Shown here: positions 1 to 9,310 of the stretch, in pieces
How positions within the stretch are numbered: the first letter of the stretch is position 1
Layout: each line of letters starts with the position of its first letter
Source of the DNA: Gammaproteobacteria bacterium
GTDB lineage: Bacteria; Pseudomonadota; Gammaproteobacteria; Steroidobacterales; GCA-2729495
Assembly (NCBI GenBank): GCA_030583605.1
Contig: CP129466.1
Location: 2,549,001 to 2,613,000, forward strand
Length of the DNA: 64,000 nt
Direction: 5' to 3'
Notes under the pieces: generated by a model
Told to the model about the DNA's origin: nothing
The model's input: the letters and a program-made list of their open reading frames with translations, nothing else
Databases searched by the model: none
Translations under genes and position numbers: made by a program

Positions 1-1082
1 CAGCCCCGGGCCAGCCGGCGCCGCCGCACCACATTGAACTCGCGCCAGATGAAGACCGCACACGCTGCCGCGACGAGGCCGGCGGCCACCAGCCATGGTA
101 CCTGTCGGGGGAGCGCACCCGCGACCAGCCAGGCCACGAATGGGCTCGCGAAGTACATGTGGTTCACGCTGTTGCCCATCACCCAGAGGAACGCGAGCAC
201 CACGCAACCCGTCGCGAGGCCCGCCGCCAGCGCGAACGGCGGCAACGCGGGCGGTGCCGCGATCCAGGCGGCAGCAGCCAGGAACAGCCAGGGACATGCC
301 TTGGCAATCTGTCCGGGGTCACCGAACTCCAGCCGCTGGCGCTCCTGTTGTCCGAAGCGCATGTGTACCCGTACGCGCCGCCAGTGGTCGGCAATGACTC
401 GTCCGTACTGGCCGCCGGTAACCAGCCAGGCGAGGGCGAGGCCACCCAGTGTCGCCGTGACGAGGTGCAGGTACACGGGGTAGCCCGCCAGTGCGAGGAC
501 AGCACCCACGATGGGCGCGAGGATGAACAGTACCTGGGTGACCATGCGCTGCGCCAGCAAGGCCAGTGCGGCACAAACCGCCGCAGCCACCACCCACGCC
601 ACGCTCCCGCCGAGCCCGTAACGCACCATCGCCAGGCCGAACAGCGTGAGCCACAGCAATCCCAGCGGTCGCGGCGTCAGCGAGGCCGCGGTCACCGCAT
701 TGATCGGTGTGAGCAGCAGCACCAGGGCCCCGAGCGTGGCGGCCCCGGGCCTGAGCCCGAGCACCGCTACTCCCCCGACCGCCACCACCGCCGCGGTGAC
801 GAGATCCGTCAGCATTGGCAACTGCATGAGGCCGCGGTAGCCGACCCGTGGCAACAAGGCAATCTGCCACATCAGCAGCGGCGGCAACTGCAGCCGCTCG
901 GGTTCGCCGGTGGTGTAGTAGAAACGAAGCTCTGGAAACAGGGCGCGCTGCGCTCTCACCTCGCGCGCCACCCGCAGGTAGGTGAACGCATCGCCCACGG
1001 TGGGCTGGTCGTTCACGCGGGTCATGCGGTACGCATGCAGGGCGACGACCAGCAGCAGCAGGAACGCGACGAGCCAGGTCAT
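1..1082 (-). CDS. Polytopic membrane protein, GT-C-like, 3' end cut by window edge
   Basis: An open frame starts at ATG 1082 and runs off the window start without a stop, giving about 360 residues. The start overlaps the stop of the ligase upstream (ATGA), so the two are translationally coupled. The N-terminus reads MTWLVAFLLLLVVALHAYRM, a signal-anchor helix, and is followed by a loop with DAFTYLRVAREVR and then many hydrophobic segments (for example VTAAVVAVGGVAVLGL and GALVLLLTPINAVTAASLTP). One helix, an acidic-aromatic periplasmic loop and repeated TM segments resemble GT-C or oligosaccharyl-transferase-like integral membrane proteins; I cannot name the family. Position next to a ligase and a flippase suggests a role in polysaccharide assembly or modification. 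The frame is certain; the function is inference. Confidence 0.75.
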   Translation of the reverse strand, partial: MTWLVAFLLLLVVALHAYRMTRVNDQPTVGDAFTYLRVAREVRAQRALFPELRFYYTTGEPERLQLPPLLMWQIALLPRVGYRGLMQLPMLTDLVTAAVVAVGGVAVLGLRPGAATLGALVLLLTPINAVTAASLTPRPLGLLWLTLFGLAMVRYGLGGSVAWVVAAAVCAALALLAQRMVTQVLFILAPIVGAVLALAGYPVYLHLVTATLGGLALAWLVTGGQYGRVIADHWRRVRVHMRFGQQERQRLEFGDPGQIAKACPWLFLAAAAWIAAPPALPPFALAAGLATGCVVLAFLWVMGNSVNHMYFASPFVAWLVAGALPRQVPWLVAAGLVAAACAVFIWREFNVVRRRRLARG

Positions 1083-2521
1083 GAACGCCTGCTTGCAACA
1101 GCGGGCGCTTCGGCTCCGCCCCCCTTCGCGTCGGCGGGACCCCTCGCCGCGGATCCCGCCACCGGGGAAATTGGCCCGGCTCGTTGCGCGGCGGCCAGCG
1201 CCCGCTCCACCATCGCCTGGCGCCAGGCCTGGTGGTGCAGGGCAAACAGCAGGCCGATGAGTGTCGAGGTCGCGAGTTCGGGCGTGAACAGACCGCCGTT
1301 GTGGAACAACGCGTTTGCCATGACGCCGAGGAGAGCCACGGTCACGCCGAGAAATTGCAGGCGCAACGCCGGCTGATCACGGGTGAACGACCTGGCGACG
1401 CGGGCCGCGCGCCACATGGCCGCGAGCGCCACCGCCAGGAGGCCCCAGCCGGCCACGCCACCGCGCACGCCGATGTTGATGTAATGATTGTGCGGTGCTA
1501 TCACGTCGGCGACATCCTGCGCCGAGAGGATCGCGCCGGACCCGAGCACCTCCTTCGCGTACTCAGCCTTGGTAGGCCCGACCAGCGGGTGCTTGAGCAC
1601 GCTGGTGATGCCGTGGACCTGGTACATGACGCGGTCAACGACCTCGGCCAGATCGGTGCCCCCGAAGCGGTCCGCCAGCGTACCGTGGGCATAAGCCGAC
1701 GTGGTCAGCACACGGGCGTCGGGGACACGGCTGCCGATCAGGCGCTGCGCGAGGAAAAAGGCAACCGCCAGGACCAGGAGAAGCGAGATGTTGCGGGCAC
1801 TCTGACCCGTCTTGAAGAGCATGAACAGGGCACCGAGGAGCAGTACGGCGGCCGAAGATCGTTCCGCGTTCAGAAACAGCCCGATGAACAACACCACGAT
1901 GGCAATCAGCCAGACGATCGACCTGTCCGTGAAGAACAGGACGATAACGATAAACGGGAATCCCGCGAGCAGATAGGAAAAAATGTGCGGCGGCCCATAG
2001 GCGCCGGCAAGCTGGCTGCCGACGCCGATGATGCGCTCGCCGCTATCGGCGCTCTGGAGCATCCAGTTGCGCAGCAGCTCGAACGATCCACCGAAGAAAT
2101 AGACCAGCCCACCGAAAGCCACCTCGGCGACCGCCACGGCGGCCAGCCACTTCATCACCTGCACGCGGGAAGCGGGATACGCGCAGACGTCCACCAGGAG
2201 CAGGATGTAGACCGCCGCACGAATGTGTCGCGCCGGATTCTGCGGCGGGCTGCCCACGAGAAAGTCATGCATCCAGTCCAGGAAGCCAAAGATGACCAAC
2301 GCAAATACGAACGTCGTCAGAGGCCCGCCGCGCAGCGCGAGCCCTGCCAGGGATCCACCCCGCAGCAGCAGGACCGCGAGGATCACGAAATTGATCGGCG
2401 CCACGCCGACACCTGGCACCTTCGGCAGCGGAAAGAACTGGATGAGGACAAGCGCCAGCAGCAGCCAGCGCGCGGACGCCGCAGCCCAGGGACGGAGCGT
2501 GCCGGCCTCGGCGGTCGTCAT
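1079..2521 (-). CDS. O-antigen ligase/polymerase family membrane protein
   Basis: 480 residues with about ten hydrophobic segments. A large periplasmic loop between roughly residues 260 and 340 ends in the Wzy_C/WaaL-type motif APHNHYINIGVRGGVAGWGL; the H-N-H and following helix are characteristic of O-antigen ligases and polymerases. Such proteins join or polymerise undecaprenyl-linked glycans at the periplasmic face of the inner membrane. The tail after about residue 430 is Ala/Gly-rich and probably disordered. It overlaps the flippase upstream (2518-2521) and the membrane protein downstream by ATGA, so it is one operon. Ligase and Wzy polymerase cannot be told apart from sequence alone. 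A second, unrelated-looking member lies at 14584-16056. Confidence 0.85.
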   Translation of the reverse strand: MTTAEAGTLRPWAAASARWLLLALVLIQFFPLPKVPGVGVAPINFVILAVLLLRGGSLAGLALRGGPLTTFVFALVIFGFLDWMHDFLVGSPPQNPARHIRAAVYILLLVDVCAYPASRVQVMKWLAAVAVAEVAFGGLVYFFGGSFELLRNWMLQSADSGERIIGVGSQLAGAYGPPHIFSYLLAGFPFIVIVLFFTDRSIVWLIAIVVLFIGLFLNAERSSAAVLLLGALFMLFKTGQSARNISLLLVLAVAFFLAQRLIGSRVPDARVLTTSAYAHGTLADRFGGTDLAEVVDRVMYQVHGITSVLKHPLVGPTKAEYAKEVLGSGAILSAQDVADVIAPHNHYINIGVRGGVAGWGLLAVALAAMWRAARVARSFTRDQPALRLQFLGVTVALLGVMANALFHNGGLFTPELATSTLIGLLFALHHQAWRQAMVERALAAAQRAGPISPVAGSAARGPADAKGGGAEAPAVASRRS

Positions 2522-4119
2522 CCGACGGCCTCCCCCGTTCCACCCCGCGCACGGGTGAGGAGCTGCAGTTCCCGATCGTCAAGCCCGTGGTTGAAATACA
2601 CCATTACACAATAGACTGCGGCCCCGGCCGCAATCGTGCCCAGCAACCTGCCCACGCCGTCGATCCGATCCCCGACGACCAAAGCGATGACGACCGCGGG
2701 CGTCAGGTTGAGCAGCGTCCGGCCGAGCACGCCGAACGGGAAACTCAACCGGATCGCGAACAGGTAGCGGAAGGCAACCCAGTACAGGCCCAGTTGCAGG
2801 ACTGCGGCGCTGCCGGTCGCCAGCGCCGCGCCGGTGATACCGAAGCGGGGCACCAGAACAATCGTCATCGCGAGATTGTAGAGGGAGGTGGCCCCGGACA
2901 GGAGCAGGAGTGCATTTTTTTCCAGGACCGAAATCAGGGGCACGAACGGGAACGTCAGGCCAAGGAAGTAGCCGAATGCGCACAGCGTCGCGAGTGGTGC
3001 ATAGGCCCCGGCGTACTCAGGCGTGTATACGAAGCGGATCACCGCAGCGCCCAGCACGATGAGCAGGGTCAGCAGCGGCCAGTGCAGGAGCAGGACCGTC
3101 TTGGTCAGCAGCCGGAACGCCTGCTGCATCTCCGTCATGCTCTGCCCCACCGCGTAACGCGTGACGAGCAGCGGCGTGATCACCCCGCGCAGCAGACTCG
3201 CGGGATTCAGGGCGTTGGCGAAGGTGACGAGCGTGGCGGCCAGGCCGTACAGGGCAACCTGCTCTGCACCGAGGAAGTGCGCGATGACAAAGTTGTCGAT
3301 GGACAGGTCCCGGAACACGTTCACGTTGATCGCCAGATAGCCGATCAGGGAAAAACGCAGAATGCGGCCGGTCGCGTCGTCGGCCGGGCGCGGCCCGTCA
3401 CCGCCCGCAGTACGGCGATGTCGCAACCACCGGCTGTTGCGCACAGCCGCCCAGACGACGGCGGCCGCGCTCGCCGCGAAAAGCGCCCAGAGCACACCGA
3501 CCAGACCCGCGCCGATCGCAAAAGCCGCGGCAAACCCGCCGAGCTTCAGCAGAGACACCGTCATTCGCAGCAGGCCTGCCTCGACGAATGCGCCGCGCGC
3601 GGCGAAGTAGCTGAATCCCCAGATGCCTGTAGAGCTCTGCACGACGAGGATCGCGCAGACCAGGATCAGGGTATCGGACAGGATGCGAGGGAAGGCAAAA
3701 AGTTCCGCCACCGTATCGCGCATGACCAGCAGCGTGCCGCAGAAGACCAGCAGCGCCACCGTGCGCACGACACGCACCGCCACCAGGAGCCGTGCGAGGG
3801 CGCGCCACTGGCCACGGGCGATGAACTCGGCACCGAAGCGCGAGAGCGTGGCGTCGAGACCGCAGGAGGTGAAATAACTGCCGGCCAGGATGATCGCCCC
3901 GGCCAGCTTGTAGGCACCAAACTCCTCCACGGACAACGTCCGGACGAGCAGCACCGAAATTGAAAGGGAAACGGCGGTCTCGACCGCGAAAGCGAGATAA
4001 CTCGCGGCGGAGCCTGCCAGCGCATTCCCGGCCGCTGACTTGCCGGGTCGGACCACGGCGCTCACACGGCAGGCCGGCGGTCGTCGCCGACCGCAGACTG
4101 CGTGAACCGCTTCGACCAC
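2518..4119 (-). CDS. Polysaccharide flippase (Wzx/MATE-like MVF family)
   Basis: 533 residues, about 12-14 predicted TM helices. After a hydrophilic lead it enters LAFAVETAVSLSISVLLVRTLSVEEFGAYKLAG, the typical first helix and the 'S.EEFG.Y' motif of lipid-linked oligosaccharide flippases. Such proteins translocate undecaprenyl-diphosphate repeat units across the inner membrane. The first possible start is GTG at 4119; an internal GTG near 4065 would remove an Arg/Cys-rich leader that does not look like flippase sequence, so the true start may be there. The gene overlaps the ligase by 4 bases, and the two probably act in the same pathway. A second flippase at 19532 shares only the family architecture. 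Confidence 0.85.
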   Translation of the reverse strand: MVEAVHAVCGRRRPPACRVSAVVRPGKSAAGNALAGSAASYLAFAVETAVSLSISVLLVRTLSVEEFGAYKLAGAIILAGSYFTSCGLDATLSRFGAEFIARGQWRALARLLVAVRVVRTVALLVFCGTLLVMRDTVAELFAFPRILSDTLILVCAILVVQSSTGIWGFSYFAARGAFVEAGLLRMTVSLLKLGGFAAAFAIGAGLVGVLWALFAASAAAVVWAAVRNSRWLRHRRTAGGDGPRPADDATGRILRFSLIGYLAINVNVFRDLSIDNFVIAHFLGAEQVALYGLAATLVTFANALNPASLLRGVITPLLVTRYAVGQSMTEMQQAFRLLTKTVLLLHWPLLTLLIVLGAAVIRFVYTPEYAGAYAPLATLCAFGYFLGLTFPFVPLISVLEKNALLLLSGATSLYNLAMTIVLVPRFGITGAALATGSAAVLQLGLYWVAFRYLFAIRLSFPFGVLGRTLLNLTPAVVIALVVGDRIDGVGRLLGTIAAGAAVYCVMVYFNHGLDDRELQLLTRARGGTGEAVG

Positions 4120-4225
4120 CGCTGCGGCATGTCAGAACGTGCCAGCGTCACAGGCCCGCAAGTCCATTACGGCCTGCCGCATGAGGCCACCCGCGTCGAA
4201 CCCGTCACGCTCTGCGCCGGCGCCG

Positions 4226-4378
4226 TCAGAACAGCGTGTAGATGAACGGCGCGACGGCCGAGCCCTGCGACAGCACGATCAAAGCGCCGAGCAGCACCAT
4301 GACCAGCACGATCGGGGCGAGCCAGAACTTCTTGCGCTCGCGCATGAAGTCCCAGAGATCCTTGAGGAAGTCCATCAT
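4226..4378 (-). CDS. DUF5989 family small membrane protein (50 aa)
   Basis: A short gene of 50 residues. It starts MMDFLKDLWDFMRERKKFW, has a single TM helix (APIVLVMVLLGALIVLSQ), and ends in FIYTLF before TGA. The ATG at 4378 overlaps the stop of the SxtJ gene (ATGA). The amphipathic, basic N-terminus followed by one helix, the length and the company of SxtJ and a NodU/CmcH-type carbamoyltransferase match DUF5989 proteins, which are regularly found in this trio. Its molecular role is unknown; an accessory or scaffold for membrane-linked carbamoylation is a guess. Confidence 0.85.
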   Translation of the reverse strand: MMDFLKDLWDFMRERKKFWLAPIVLVMVLLGALIVLSQGSAVAPFIYTLF

Positions 4379-4782
4379 CAGAAAGGTTTCTCCAGATTGC
4401 TTACCGGCGCCTTATGGCTCGGCACCCGGTAGCTCGCCGCCGAGTCGAAATGCCGTGCCAGCGAGTCCTTACCCGCCAGGCGCCGCACCAGGCCCATTGG
4501 CGTCACCACCAGAAAAAAGACGATACCCATGATGAGCGGCGTCGTCACCTTGCTCAGGAGCAGCCCGAATTTCATCCAGCCGCGATAAACCGGCCGCAGG
4601 GAGGCCGGGGCGGCCAGCCCCCAGGCCACCAGGATGCCGGCGATCACCCACGGCCAGCGCGGAATGGGACGTTCCAGCAGCCACGGGAAGAACAGGCCGA
4701 AGAGCACAGCGACGATGCCGCCGGTCGTCAGCCCGAATTCGCGCAGACCTTTGCGGTCGAGTTCCTTGATGTCGTGTTCCAA
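4378..4782 (-). CDS. SxtJ family membrane protein
   Basis: 134 residues. The N-terminus (DIKELDRKGLREFGLTTG) followed by two hydrophobic hairpins (GIVAVLFGLFFPWLL; PWVIAGILVAWGLA) and a third TM (LIMGIVFFLVVTPMGLVRRL) is the standard SxtJ layout, including 'TPMGL..R' near the C-terminus. SxtJ was named from the saxitoxin cluster and usually neighbours carbamoyltransferases in polysaccharide loci; its biochemical role is unknown. Here it lies 109 bases after the carbamoyltransferase and overlaps the DUF5989 gene, so all three are probably co-transcribed. The 109-base spacer carries one short palindromic repeat. Confidence 0.85.
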   Translation of the reverse strand: MEHDIKELDRKGLREFGLTTGGIVAVLFGLFFPWLLERPIPRWPWVIAGILVAWGLAAPASLRPVYRGWMKFGLLLSKVTTPLIMGIVFFLVVTPMGLVRRLAGKDSLARHFDSAASYRVPSHKAPVSNLEKPF

Positions 4783-4816
4783 AATCTCGGTCCTTGCATG
4801 CCGTTGCGGTTCGTCT

Positions 4817-4842
4817 GGTCGCGACTCACGTCGCTCCTACAG
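4817..4842. repeat. Short palindromic repeat (REP-like hairpin)
   Basis: The stretch reads GTCGCGACTCACGTCGCTCC followed by TACAG. It is one copy of the GTAGGAG-stem-loop-stem-CGAC family seen throughout the window, here in reverse orientation between the carbamoyltransferase and sxtJ-like genes. Confidence 0.7.
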
Positions 4843-4891
4843 GTGCTATCCAGCTACAGGGGCTATGCAGCCCCGACCCGCGATCACTCCC

Positions 4892-6733
4892 TCAATCCAG
4901 TTCGAACTCCGTCTTCCAGGATTCGTCCTGCTCCACCACCGGCTGGTCCTTCTTGTCGAGGAGAAAATTCTCGACGACCAGGTAATCCATCTCCGTGCGC
5001 ATGAAACAGCGATAGGCGTCCGCCGGCGTGCACACGATCGGCTCGCCGCGCACGTTGAACGAGGTGTTGACCAGCACGCCGCAACCGGTCGCCTGCTCGA
5101 AGGCCGTCAGCAGCGCGTGGTAGCGGGGGTTGGTCTCCCGGTGCACGGTCTGCACCCGCGCGGAATAATCCACGTGCGTGATCGCCGGCAACTGCGAGCG
5201 CTTCAGTTTCAGTTTCTCGATACCGAAGAGTTTCTCCTGCTCCGCCGTCAACGGGATGCGCAACTGCTCGCGCACGGGCGCGACGATGAGCATGTACGGG
5301 CTCTCGCTCGCGAGGTCGAAGTAATCGGCCACCCGCTCGGCGAGCACGGACGGCGCAAACGGCCGGAACGACTCGCGATACTTGATCTTGAGATTCATCA
5401 CCGTCTGCATCTTCGCGCTGCGCGGGTCGCCGATGATGGAGCGCCCACCGAGGGCGCGCGGCCCGAACTCCATGCGCCCCTGCACCCAGCCGACCACGTT
5501 CTCGGCGGCGAGGATGCCGGCCAGCCGCGGCATGAGCTCGGCATCCGGCAGTTCGACATACTTCGCGCCGGCCGCGTCGAGCTGGCGGCGCACCTCGTCA
5601 CCCGAATAGCGCGGCCCGAGATAGGAGCCGCGCATCGCATCGTGGCCGTTGACGACGCGCGGCGCGCCCTGGTACTCGTACCAGGCCACTGCCGCCGCAC
5701 CGATCGCCCCGCCGGCGTCGCCGGCGGCCGGCTGCACCCAGAGGCGCTTGAACGGCCCTTCGCGCAACACCCGTCCGTTGGCCACACAGTTCAGCGCCAC
5801 GCCGCCGGCAAGGCACAGCTGCTCCTCGCCCGTCTCGCGCTGCAGGGTGCGGGCGAGCCGCAGAATCACCTCTTCTGTTACGGCCTGGATCGACGCGGCG
5901 ATATCCATCTCGCGCTGCGTGACCTGGCTTTCGGCGCGGCGCGGCGGCCCGCCGAACAGCGTGTCGAACTTCGCGTTCGTCATGGTCAGGCCGGTGCAGT
6001 AGTTGAAATACTGCATGTCCAGGCGGAAGGTGCCATCGTCCTTCAGGTCGAGGATCTTCTCCCGGATCAGGTCGGCGTAGACGGGCCGCCCGTACGGGGC
6101 GAGGCCCATCAGCTTGTATTCGCCGGAGTTGACCTTGAAGCCGGTGAAATAGGTGAAGGCCGAGTAGAGCAGGCCGAGCGAGTGCGGGAAGTCGATTTCC
6201 CACAGCGGCTCGAGCTGGTTGCCCGCCCCGCGCCAGGCGGAGGTCGTGGCCCACTCCCCCACGCCGTCGAGGCACAGCACGGCGGCGCGCTCGAAGGGGC
6301 TGAAGAAAAACGCCGAGGCCGCGTGCGACTGGTGGTGGCCGGCGAAGAGCAGCCGCGGCAGCTCGCGCGTTTTGCAGTTGCCGATCTCGGCGAACTCCCG
6401 CTTCAGGGTACTCTTGAGGTAGAGCTTCTCCTTCAGCCAGATCGGCATGGCCGCGACGAAGGAGCGGAAGCCGTTCGGAGCGTAGCTGAGGTAGGTTTCC
6501 AGCAGCCGCTCGAATTTCACCAGCGGCTTGTCGTAGAAGACGACCTGGTCCACGTCGGCGAGCCGCAGCCCACCCTCCTCCAGGCAATAACGCACCGCGT
6601 GGGCGGGAAAGCGCGCGTCGTGCTTCTTGCGGGTGAAGCGCTCCTCCTGGGCCGCGGCGACGAGATCACCATCGCGCAGCAGGGCCGCGGCGCTGTCGTG
6701 GTAGTACGCCGAAATTCCGAGAATATTTGCCAT
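4892..6733 (-). CDS. NodU/CmcH-type carbamoyltransferase
   Basis: 613 residues, the usual length for the family. The N-terminal half has the ASKHA-like fold start MANILGISAYYHDSAAALL and the AAAQEERFTRKKHD segment; FAGHHQSHAASAFFFSPF and LCLAGGVALNCVANG are family motifs. The C-terminal half carries the Carbam_trans_C signature GRMEFGPRALGGRSI and VNTSFNVRGEPIVCTPADA. Members transfer the carbamoyl group of carbamoyl phosphate through a carbamoyl-adenylate to a sugar hydroxyl. With SxtJ and DUF5989 downstream and a flippase/ligase pair beyond, the likely substrate is a sugar of the exopolysaccharide or its precursor (inference). It is divergent from gmd across about 260 bases that must carry promoters in both directions. 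Confidence 0.93.
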   Translation of the reverse strand: MANILGISAYYHDSAAALLRDGDLVAAAQEERFTRKKHDARFPAHAVRYCLEEGGLRLADVDQVVFYDKPLVKFERLLETYLSYAPNGFRSFVAAMPIWLKEKLYLKSTLKREFAEIGNCKTRELPRLLFAGHHQSHAASAFFFSPFERAAVLCLDGVGEWATTSAWRGAGNQLEPLWEIDFPHSLGLLYSAFTYFTGFKVNSGEYKLMGLAPYGRPVYADLIREKILDLKDDGTFRLDMQYFNYCTGLTMTNAKFDTLFGGPPRRAESQVTQREMDIAASIQAVTEEVILRLARTLQRETGEEQLCLAGGVALNCVANGRVLREGPFKRLWVQPAAGDAGGAIGAAAVAWYEYQGAPRVVNGHDAMRGSYLGPRYSGDEVRRQLDAAGAKYVELPDAELMPRLAGILAAENVVGWVQGRMEFGPRALGGRSIIGDPRSAKMQTVMNLKIKYRESFRPFAPSVLAERVADYFDLASESPYMLIVAPVREQLRIPLTAEQEKLFGIEKLKLKRSQLPAITHVDYSARVQTVHRETNPRYHALLTAFEQATGCGVLVNTSFNVRGEPIVCTPADAYRCFMRTEMDYLVVENFLLDKKDQPVVEQDESWKTEFELD

Positions 6734-6995
6734 CGTGCCTGTACTTTGCCGTGCGCCAGGACCCGCTTCCGGGCGCCATTCTGGGCAACTGGCCGGATAT
6801 TGAACATACCTTAGACGAGACCGGGGCCGGGTGCAGGGATGCGTGTCTCAGCCCGTGCCCGGGTGCTGCCCCGGCACCGCCCGCGTGCCCATCCCGTCAC
6901 AACCCGGCGCGCACGGCAGCGGTTAATATGGCCGCCGAACGCGGCCACGGCCCGACCGTGAACCGCATCACAGCGCACCCGCCGAGGAGGGCACA

Positions 6996-8111
6996 GTGAC
7001 CAGGAAGGCACTGATTACCGGGGTTACGGGGCAGGACGGGGCGTATCTCGCCGAACTCCTGCTCGCTAAGGGCTATGAAGTGCACGGCCTGAAACGCCGC
7101 GCCTCGAGCTTCAATACCGACCGCATCGATCACCTCTACCAGGACCCGCACCACCCGGACCGCCGCTTCGTCCTGCACTACGGCGACGTCACGGACTCGA
7201 CCAACGTCATCCGCGTCGTCCAGGAAGTCCAGCCCGACGAGATCTACAACCTCGCCGCGCAAAGCCATGTGGCGGTTTCCTTCGAGACGCCCGAGTACAC
7301 GGCCAACGCCGACGCAGTCGGGACGCTGCGCGTGCTGGAGGCGATCCGCATCCTCGGCCTCACCGCACGCACCCGCTTCTACCAGGCCTCGACCTCCGAG
7401 CTCTACGGGCGGGTGCAGGAAACGCCGCAGACCGAGAAGACGCCCTTTTACCCCCGCTCGCCCTACGCCGCCGCCAAGCTCTACGCCTTCTGGATCACGG
7501 TCAACTACCGTGAGGCCTACGGCATCTACGGCTGCAACGGTATTCTCTTCAACCACGAGTCGCCGATCCGTGGTGAAACCTTCGTCACGCGCAAGATCAC
7601 GCGGGGGCTGGCGCGCATCAGCCTCGGGCTGCAGGAGGCGCTGTACCTCGGCAACCTCGGGGCACGCCGCGACTGGGGCCATGCCCGCGATTACGCCGAG
7701 GCGCAGTGGCTGATCCTGCAACAGGCGACACCCGAGGACTACGTGATTGCCACCGGCGAGCAGCGCTCGGTGCGCGAGTTCGTCGAACGCGCCGCCGCCG
7801 AACTCGGCATCGGCATCGCCTGGGAGGGCAGCGGCGCGGCCGAGGTTGGGCGCGTCACACGCGTTCCCGCCGGCGGGCGCGGCCCGAAGCCCGGCGACGC
7901 CATCGTGCGGATCGACCCGCGCTACTTCCGGCCGACCGAGGTCGAATCCCTGCTCGGCGACGCCAGCAAGGCGCGCCGCCAGCTCGGCTGGGCGCCGAAG
8001 ACGAGCTTCGACGAATTGGTGCGCGAGATGATCACCGCCGACCTCGAGATCGCCGAGCGCGATGCGCTCGTCGAGCGACAGGGCTATCGCGTCTACCGGC
8101 ACCATGAGTGA
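6996..8111 (+). CDS. gmd: GDP-mannose 4,6-dehydratase
   Basis: 371 residues starting at GTG 6996, preceded at optimal distance by AGGAGG (6985-6990). The enzyme converts GDP-D-mannose to GDP-4-keto-6-deoxymannose. The Rossmann NAD(P) motif [15 protein letters not shown] opens the protein. [37 protein letters not shown], the catalytic region [36 protein letters not shown] (S/T-E-YxxxK) and [19 protein letters not shown] are diagnostic of GMD. It overlaps fcl by 8 bases, so the two form a GDP-L-fucose operon. The length and all key residues are intact. Confidence 0.97.
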   Translation: MTRKALITGVTGQDGAYLAELLLAKGYEVHGLKRRASSFNTDRIDHLYQDPHHPDRRFVLHYGDVTDSTNVIRVVQEVQPDEIYNLAAQSHVAVSFETPEYTANADAVGTLRVLEAIRILGLTARTRFYQASTSELYGRVQETPQTEKTPFYPRSPYAAAKLYAFWITVNYREAYGIYGCNGILFNHESPIRGETFVTRKITRGLARISLGLQEALYLGNLGARRDWGHARDYAEAQWLILQQATPEDYVIATGEQRSVREFVERAAAELGIGIAWEGSGAAEVGRVTRVPAGGRGPKPGDAIVRIDPRYFRPTEVESLLGDASKARRQLGWAPKTSFDELVREMITADLEIAERDALVERQGYRVYRHHE

Positions 8112-9099
8112 GGCCGACGCTCAGGGCCTGCCGCGCGATGCGCGCATTTTCGTCGCCGGCCATCGCGGCATGGTCGGCGCCGCACTGCTGCGCCGCCTGC
8201 GCGCGGCCGGCTGCACCCGCCTGCTGGTGCGCGAACACCGCGAGCTCGATCTCACGCGCCAGGCGGAGACCGAGGCCTTTTTCCGCACCGAGCGGCCCGA
8301 GTACGTATTCCTTGCCGCAGCGCGCGTCGGCGGCATCCTCGCCAACAACACGCAGCCGGCGGATTTCATCCGCGACAATCTGCTGATCGCCGCCAACGTC
8401 ATTCACGCCGCGCACACCTCTGGCGTGCAACGCCTGCTCAATCTCGGCAGCTCCTGCATCTACCCGCGGCTCGCGCCACAACCGATGCCGGAAGAGGCCC
8501 TGCTCACCGGCGTGCTGGAAGCCACCAACGAGCCCTACGCCATCGCCAAGATCAGTGCGATCAAGCTCTGTGAGTCGTACAACCGCCAGCACGACACGGA
8601 TTTTCGCAGTGTCATGCCGACCAACCTGTACGGCCCGCAGGACAACTTCGACCTGCGCACGAGCCACGTGCTGCCGGCGCTGCTGCGCAAGTTCCACGAG
8701 GCGCAGCGCGCCGGCGCGGCCCAGGTCGAAGTCTGGGGCAGCGGCACGCCGCGCCGCGAGTTCCTGCACGTGGACGATCTCGCCGCGGCCTGCCTGTTCG
8801 TGATGGACCTGCCCGCCGCGCGCTACCGCGCCGCCACGCAGCCCATGCTCTCGCATCTGAACGTCGGCACCGGCACGGATGTCAGCATCCGCGAACTCGC
8901 AGGAATGATCCGGGAGATTACCGGTTACACCGGCGAGATCCGCTTCAACGACAGTTACCCCGACGGCACCCCGCGCAAGCTCCTCGACGTCGCGAAGCTC
9001 GCCGGTCTCGGCTGGAAGGCCAAGATCACGCTGCGCGAGGGCATCGAGCAAACCTACCAGTGGTATTGCGACAACGCGGCGCCGAACGAAGCCGTGTAG
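8104..9099 (+). CDS. fcl: GDP-L-fucose synthase
   Basis: 331 residues from ATG 8104, which lies inside the end of gmd (ATGAGTGA) and indicates translational coupling; an in-frame upstream extension to 8062 lies wholly inside gmd and is unlikely. The enzyme epimerises and reduces GDP-4-keto-6-deoxymannose to GDP-L-fucose. Visible are the Rossmann motif [41 protein letters not shown], the catalytic [15 protein letters not shown] (YxxxK) and [13 protein letters not shown]. It ends just before a pair of long direct repeats. With gmd it implies a fucose-containing glycan. Confidence 0.96.
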   Translation: MSEADAQGLPRDARIFVAGHRGMVGAALLRRLRAAGCTRLLVREHRELDLTRQAETEAFFRTERPEYVFLAAARVGGILANNTQPADFIRDNLLIAANVIHAAHTSGVQRLLNLGSSCIYPRLAPQPMPEEALLTGVLEATNEPYAIAKISAIKLCESYNRQHDTDFRSVMPTNLYGPQDNFDLRTSHVLPALLRKFHEAQRAGAAQVEVWGSGTPRREFLHVDDLAAACLFVMDLPAARYRAATQPMLSHLNVGTGTDVSIRELAGMIREITGYTGEIRFNDSYPDGTPRKLLDVAKLAGLGWKAKITLREGIEQTYQWYCDNAAPNEAV

Positions 9100-9290
9100 G
9101 AGCGGCGCAAGCCGCGACCGATTCTGCCGCGGCGATAAACGCGGCGGTGGTCGCGACTGACAGGCGACGCAGCGACGGGAGCCCTGTAGGAGCGGCGCAA
9201 GCCGCGACCGATTCTGCCGCGGCGATAAACGCGGCGGTGGTCGCGACTGACGTCGCTCCTACAAATCGCTCCTACAAATCGCTTCTACAG
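9094..9290 (+). repeat. Tandem pair of ~70-bp direct repeats with internal hairpins
   Basis: Two near-identical units begin TGTAGGAGCGGCGCAAGCCG at about 9094 and 9185. Each holds a GCGGC/GCCGC hairpin, then CCGCGGCGATAAACGCGG and a closing GTCGCGAC arm. Shorter CTACA-ending remnants follow. They lie between fcl (plus) and the exosortase gene (minus), that is, between convergent 3' ends, as expected of REP/BIME-type repeats. Confidence 0.8.
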
Positions 9291-9310
9291 GGTGCTGCCA
9301 AAGGGTACCG

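Noticed and set aside
159..2614. Long plus-strand open frames over the first 2.6 kb
   Set aside because: They are antisense to the membrane-protein and ligase genes, whose TM patterns and ATGA overlaps fit real genes.
4634..6814. 726-codon plus-strand open frame opposite the carbamoyltransferase
   Set aside because: It is antisense to a clear enzyme gene; the product is Arg/His/Glu-rich with no domain. GC-rich codon bias keeps the opposite frame open.
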